Below are positions 7,293-9,107 of a stretch of 9,107 nucleotides of DNA, piece by piece (position 1 is the stretch's first letter; every line of letters starts with the position of its first letter). Both the position numbers and the translations under genes were made by a program. The notes under the pieces were generated by a model, which saw nothing but the letters and a program-made list of their open reading frames with translations, had not been told where the DNA came from and did not search any database. This DNA is from Actinomycetota bacterium (GTDB lineage: Bacteria; Actinomycetota; Actinomycetes; Acidothermales; Acidothermaceae). The stretch is from contig PLCK01000104.1 in the NCBI GenBank assembly GCA_003134755.1, positions 7,390 through 16,496 on the forward strand. The letters run 5' to 3'.

Positions 7293-7309
7293 CGGGGTCT
7301 GACACCCCG
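7293..7309 (-). repeat. Perfect 6-bp hairpin in the leader of the secreted-protein gene
   Basis: CGGGGT-GTCAG-ACCCCG folds into a perfect 6-bp stem with a 5-base loop, 21 bases upstream of the GTG start and 10 bases upstream of its GGGGG ribosome site. It could be an operator, a leader structure or a remnant of a short palindromic repeat. I see no second copy in the window. Confidence 0.4.
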
Positions 7310-7329
7310 ACTGCGATCTTGCATGACGG

Positions 7330-7335
7330 ATCGTA
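7330..7335 (-). promoter_or_regulatory. Candidate -10 box for the secreted-protein gene
   Basis: The minus strand reads TACGAT, matching the actinobacterial -10 pattern TAnnnT, 58 bases upstream of the GTG. No convincing -35 hexamer lies 16-19 bases further upstream, which is common for this group but leaves the call weak. It lies between the terminator-like hairpin of the upstream gene and the leader hairpin, as expected if this gene has its own promoter. Confidence 0.3.
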
Positions 7336-7377
7336 ACGGAGGTGTGACCTTCGTCGGTACGGTTTCACCCGATCAGT

Positions 7378-7411
7378 GGCTCAAGACGGCGGCCTTCGAT
7401 GACCTTGAGCC
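7378..7411 (-). terminator. Candidate terminator hairpin after the TE-bearing NRPS gene
   Basis: GGCTCAAG and CTTGAGCC form a perfect 8-bp inverted repeat (7404-7411 and 7378-7385) with an 18-base loop, starting 28 bases after the TAG of the TE-bearing gene. There is no T-tract. With the possible -10 box just beyond, it suggests a transcription break between the NRPS gene and the secreted-protein gene. Confidence 0.45.
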
Positions 7412-7439
7412 GACACTTGCTGTCACGTTGGGTGAGCGA

Positions 7440-9107
7440 CTACCCCGAACGGGTGACGGCTGCAGTCTCGCCGATCAGCTCCCGCAACCGGTCGGCGATG
7501 AACGCCACATAAGGATCACGCATAGTGCTTCGCGGCACGTCCTGACCTTCACCCGGCACGGCGAACGCCGAGACCGGGCCATCGGTGTGCTCCGACCAAC
7601 CGAGATCGTCGTAGTGGTAGAGGTCAGGCGCGCGGAAGACTGCGACCGGGAACGAACCATGACGTGGCCGGTACCGGTTCTGCGCTCGGAGGCAGATCCG
7701 CTGAATCAGCTGCCCCTCGCGCAGCCAGTCGGGCAGCGGCTTGCGACTTCTGTACGCGCGGTCGAACCTCCAGTTCCGCCAACGCCGCACCAAAGGCTTA
7801 CGAGCCCGTCGAAACGCGCTGCCCGCGAGAAGCAGCCCCACCGCGATCGGGCCGCGCGAAGCCGCCATGCGCAACTTGACGGCCTTGCTCTCAGGTAGCT
7901 CGCGGTCGGGCGGAATCTCGCCGCCGAACTTGTTGATGTAGCTCATCGAAGGCCCGTTCAGCGTTGCGACCAGCGCGATCTCTTCGCCCTGGTCCATGAG
8001 TCGCAATGCCATCTCCTGCGCCACGAGCGCACCGAAGCAATATCCAAGGAACGTGTACGGGCCGCCCGGCTGCACCTGCCTAAGCTCGGCTATGTAGCGG
8101 TCGGCCATCGCTTCGATCGAGAGATCGGGTGCTTCCCCGCCGTACAAGCCCGCAAACTGGAGGCCGTAAAACGGCTGGTCGTCGCCAAGCTGGCGGCTGA
8201 GTTGCTGGTACAGCAAGATCGTGCCCGCGCCGCCGTGCACGCCGAAGATAGGTCTCGCCGAGCCCTGTGTCTGCATCGGCACCAGAGAGCTCCAGCGACG
8301 AGTCTGGTCATCTTCACCGCGCAACAGCTCAGCGAGCGCGCTGACAGTCGGCGCCCTGAACACCGGCGCCAGGGGCAATTCCGCGCCGAAGTCGCGCTCG
8401 ACGCGGGCGAACAACCGCGCCGCGGTCAGCGAGTCAACCCCAAGGTCGAAGAAGTTGTCGGTGACACCGATCGGCCGAATACCGAGGACGTCTTCCCAGG
8501 TTGCGACCAGACGACGCTCCAGCTCGTCACGCGGCGCCACCAAGTCATCGCGGGCGGACGCCGAGGAATCTGGCGCCGGCAATGCCCGCCGGTCGGTCTT
8601 GCCGTTCGGCGTCCGCGGGAATCGCTCGCAAATGACGATCGCCGCCGGGACCATGTACCCCGGTAGGGACGCCGCGACGTGCCGCCGCAGATCGGCTGGG
8701 GTAGCAGTTGCGGCCGCCTTCAGCACGACATAGCCGACGAGCTGCTTGTCGCCAGGGATGTCCTCGCGGACGACCACGACGGCCTCGGCGACATCCGCGT
8801 GGTTGCCGAGGCTCGTCTCGATCTCGCCGAGTTCGATCCGGAATCCCCGTACCTTGACCTGGTTGTCAATGCGGCCGAGGAATTCCAACCGGCCATCACT
8901 GCGCCAGCGCACCAGGTCACCCGTCCGATAGACCCGCTCGCCCGCTTCGACGAAATCAACGAACGGCGACGCGATGAACTTCTCCGCGGTGAGGTCAGGC
9001 CGACCGAGGTAGCCCTGCGCCAAGCCATCGCCACCGATGAGCATCTCGCCCGCTACGCCTATCCCTACTTCGCGCGTCCTTGCGTCGACGACGTGAACGG
9101 TCGTGTT
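7440..9107 (-). CDS. NRPS C-terminal part: adenylation (end) - carrier - thioesterase (start outside window)
   Basis: The last 555 residues of an NRPS protein; the frame is open to the window edge, so the start is upstream of 9107. Numbering from the edge, the end of an adenylation domain shows A6 GEMLIGGDGLAQGYL (20-34), A7 YRTGDL (60-65), a full A8 (78-97) and A10 NGKTDRRAL (168-176). The specificity pocket is not in view. A carrier domain follows with DNFFDLGVDSL (217-227, phosphopantetheine Ser226). A type I thioesterase (about 285-555) begins FGVHGGAG and would normally release or cyclise the peptide. Its nucleophile motif is GYCFGA with Cys357 in place of Ser. The residue 27 positions later, where surfactin TE has its catalytic Asp, is Asn384. 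The usual PGxH near the C-terminus reads PGEGQDVPRSTM, without His. The domain calls are firm; whether the TE is a cysteine-type enzyme, impaired, or uses other residues is open. A TE normally ends an assembly line, yet two more NRPS genes lie downstream. Confidence 0.95.
   Translation of the reverse strand, partial: NTTVHVVDARTREVGIGVAGEMLIGGDGLAQGYLGRPDLTAEKFIASPFVDFVEAGERVYRTGDLVRWRSDGRLEFLGRIDNQVKVRGFRIELGEIETSLGNHADVAEAVVVVREDIPGDKQLVGYVVLKAAATATPADLRRHVAASLPGYMVPAAIVICERFPRTPNGKTDRRALPAPDSSASARDDLVAPRDELERRLVATWEDVLGIRPIGVTDNFFDLGVDSLTAARLFARVERDFGAELPLAPVFRAPTVSALAELLRGEDDQTRRWSSLVPMQTQGSARPIFGVHGGAGTILLYQQLSRQLGDDQPFYGLQFAGLYGGEAPDLSIEAMADRYIAELRQVQPGGPYTFLGYCFGALVAQEMALRLMDQGEEIALVATLNGPSMSYINKFGGEIPPDRELPESKAVKLRMAASRGPIAVGLLLAGSAFRRARKPLVRRWRNWRFDRAYRSRKPLPDWLREGQLIQRICLRAQNRYRPRHGSFPVAVFRAPDLYHYDDLGWSEHTDGPVSAFAVPGEGQDVPRSTMRDPYVAFIADRLRELIGETAAVTRSG

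Noticed and set aside
7323..7898. Plus-strand open frame overlapping the intergenic gap and the TE domain
   Set aside because: No motif or convincing ribosome site, and most of it is antisense to the conserved TE coding sequence. Only the first 120 bases or so are intergenic.

Overview
The window is very GC-rich, with GTG/ATG starts and long open frames in all registers. This fits a high-GC Gram-positive bacterium (Actinomycetota); I cannot name the genus. All four genes I can support lie on the minus strand, so transcription runs from high to low coordinates.

Layout in transcription order. (1) 9107-7440: the 3' part of a nonribosomal peptide synthetase (NRPS) gene, encoding the end of an adenylation domain, a carrier domain and a terminal thioesterase (TE). 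Its start lies outside the window. (2) 7439-7272: an intergenic stretch with a terminator-like hairpin behind the NRPS gene, a possible -10 box, and a short perfect hairpin in the leader of the next gene. (3) 7271-3609: a secreted protein of 1220 residues with a mirror-like domain order: beta-sandwich module X1, FN3, six-Asp-box propeller, Calx-beta, FN3, module X2. (4) 3608-3486: an intergenic stretch with two perfect hairpins and a weak iron-box-like sequence. (5) 3485-375: a complete condensation-like/adenylation/carrier NRPS protein. Its condensation-like domain has lost the HHxxxDG motif, and its adenylation pocket reads as aspartate-type. (6) 378-1: the start of a further NRPS protein with an ordinary condensation domain, joined to the previous gene by an ATGA start/stop overlap.

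The three NRPS genes probably belong to one peptide pathway. The Asp-type module with an inactive, interface-like condensation domain resembles beta-hydroxyaspartate modules of peptide siderophores, but no hydroxylase or transport gene is in view, so the siderophore reading is inference. The TE-bearing gene lies upstream of the other two, so gene order and assembly order are probably not the same. The large secreted protein between them is unrelated in sequence and flanked by hairpins. It looks like a separate transcription unit, or an inserted one, within the NRPS locus.
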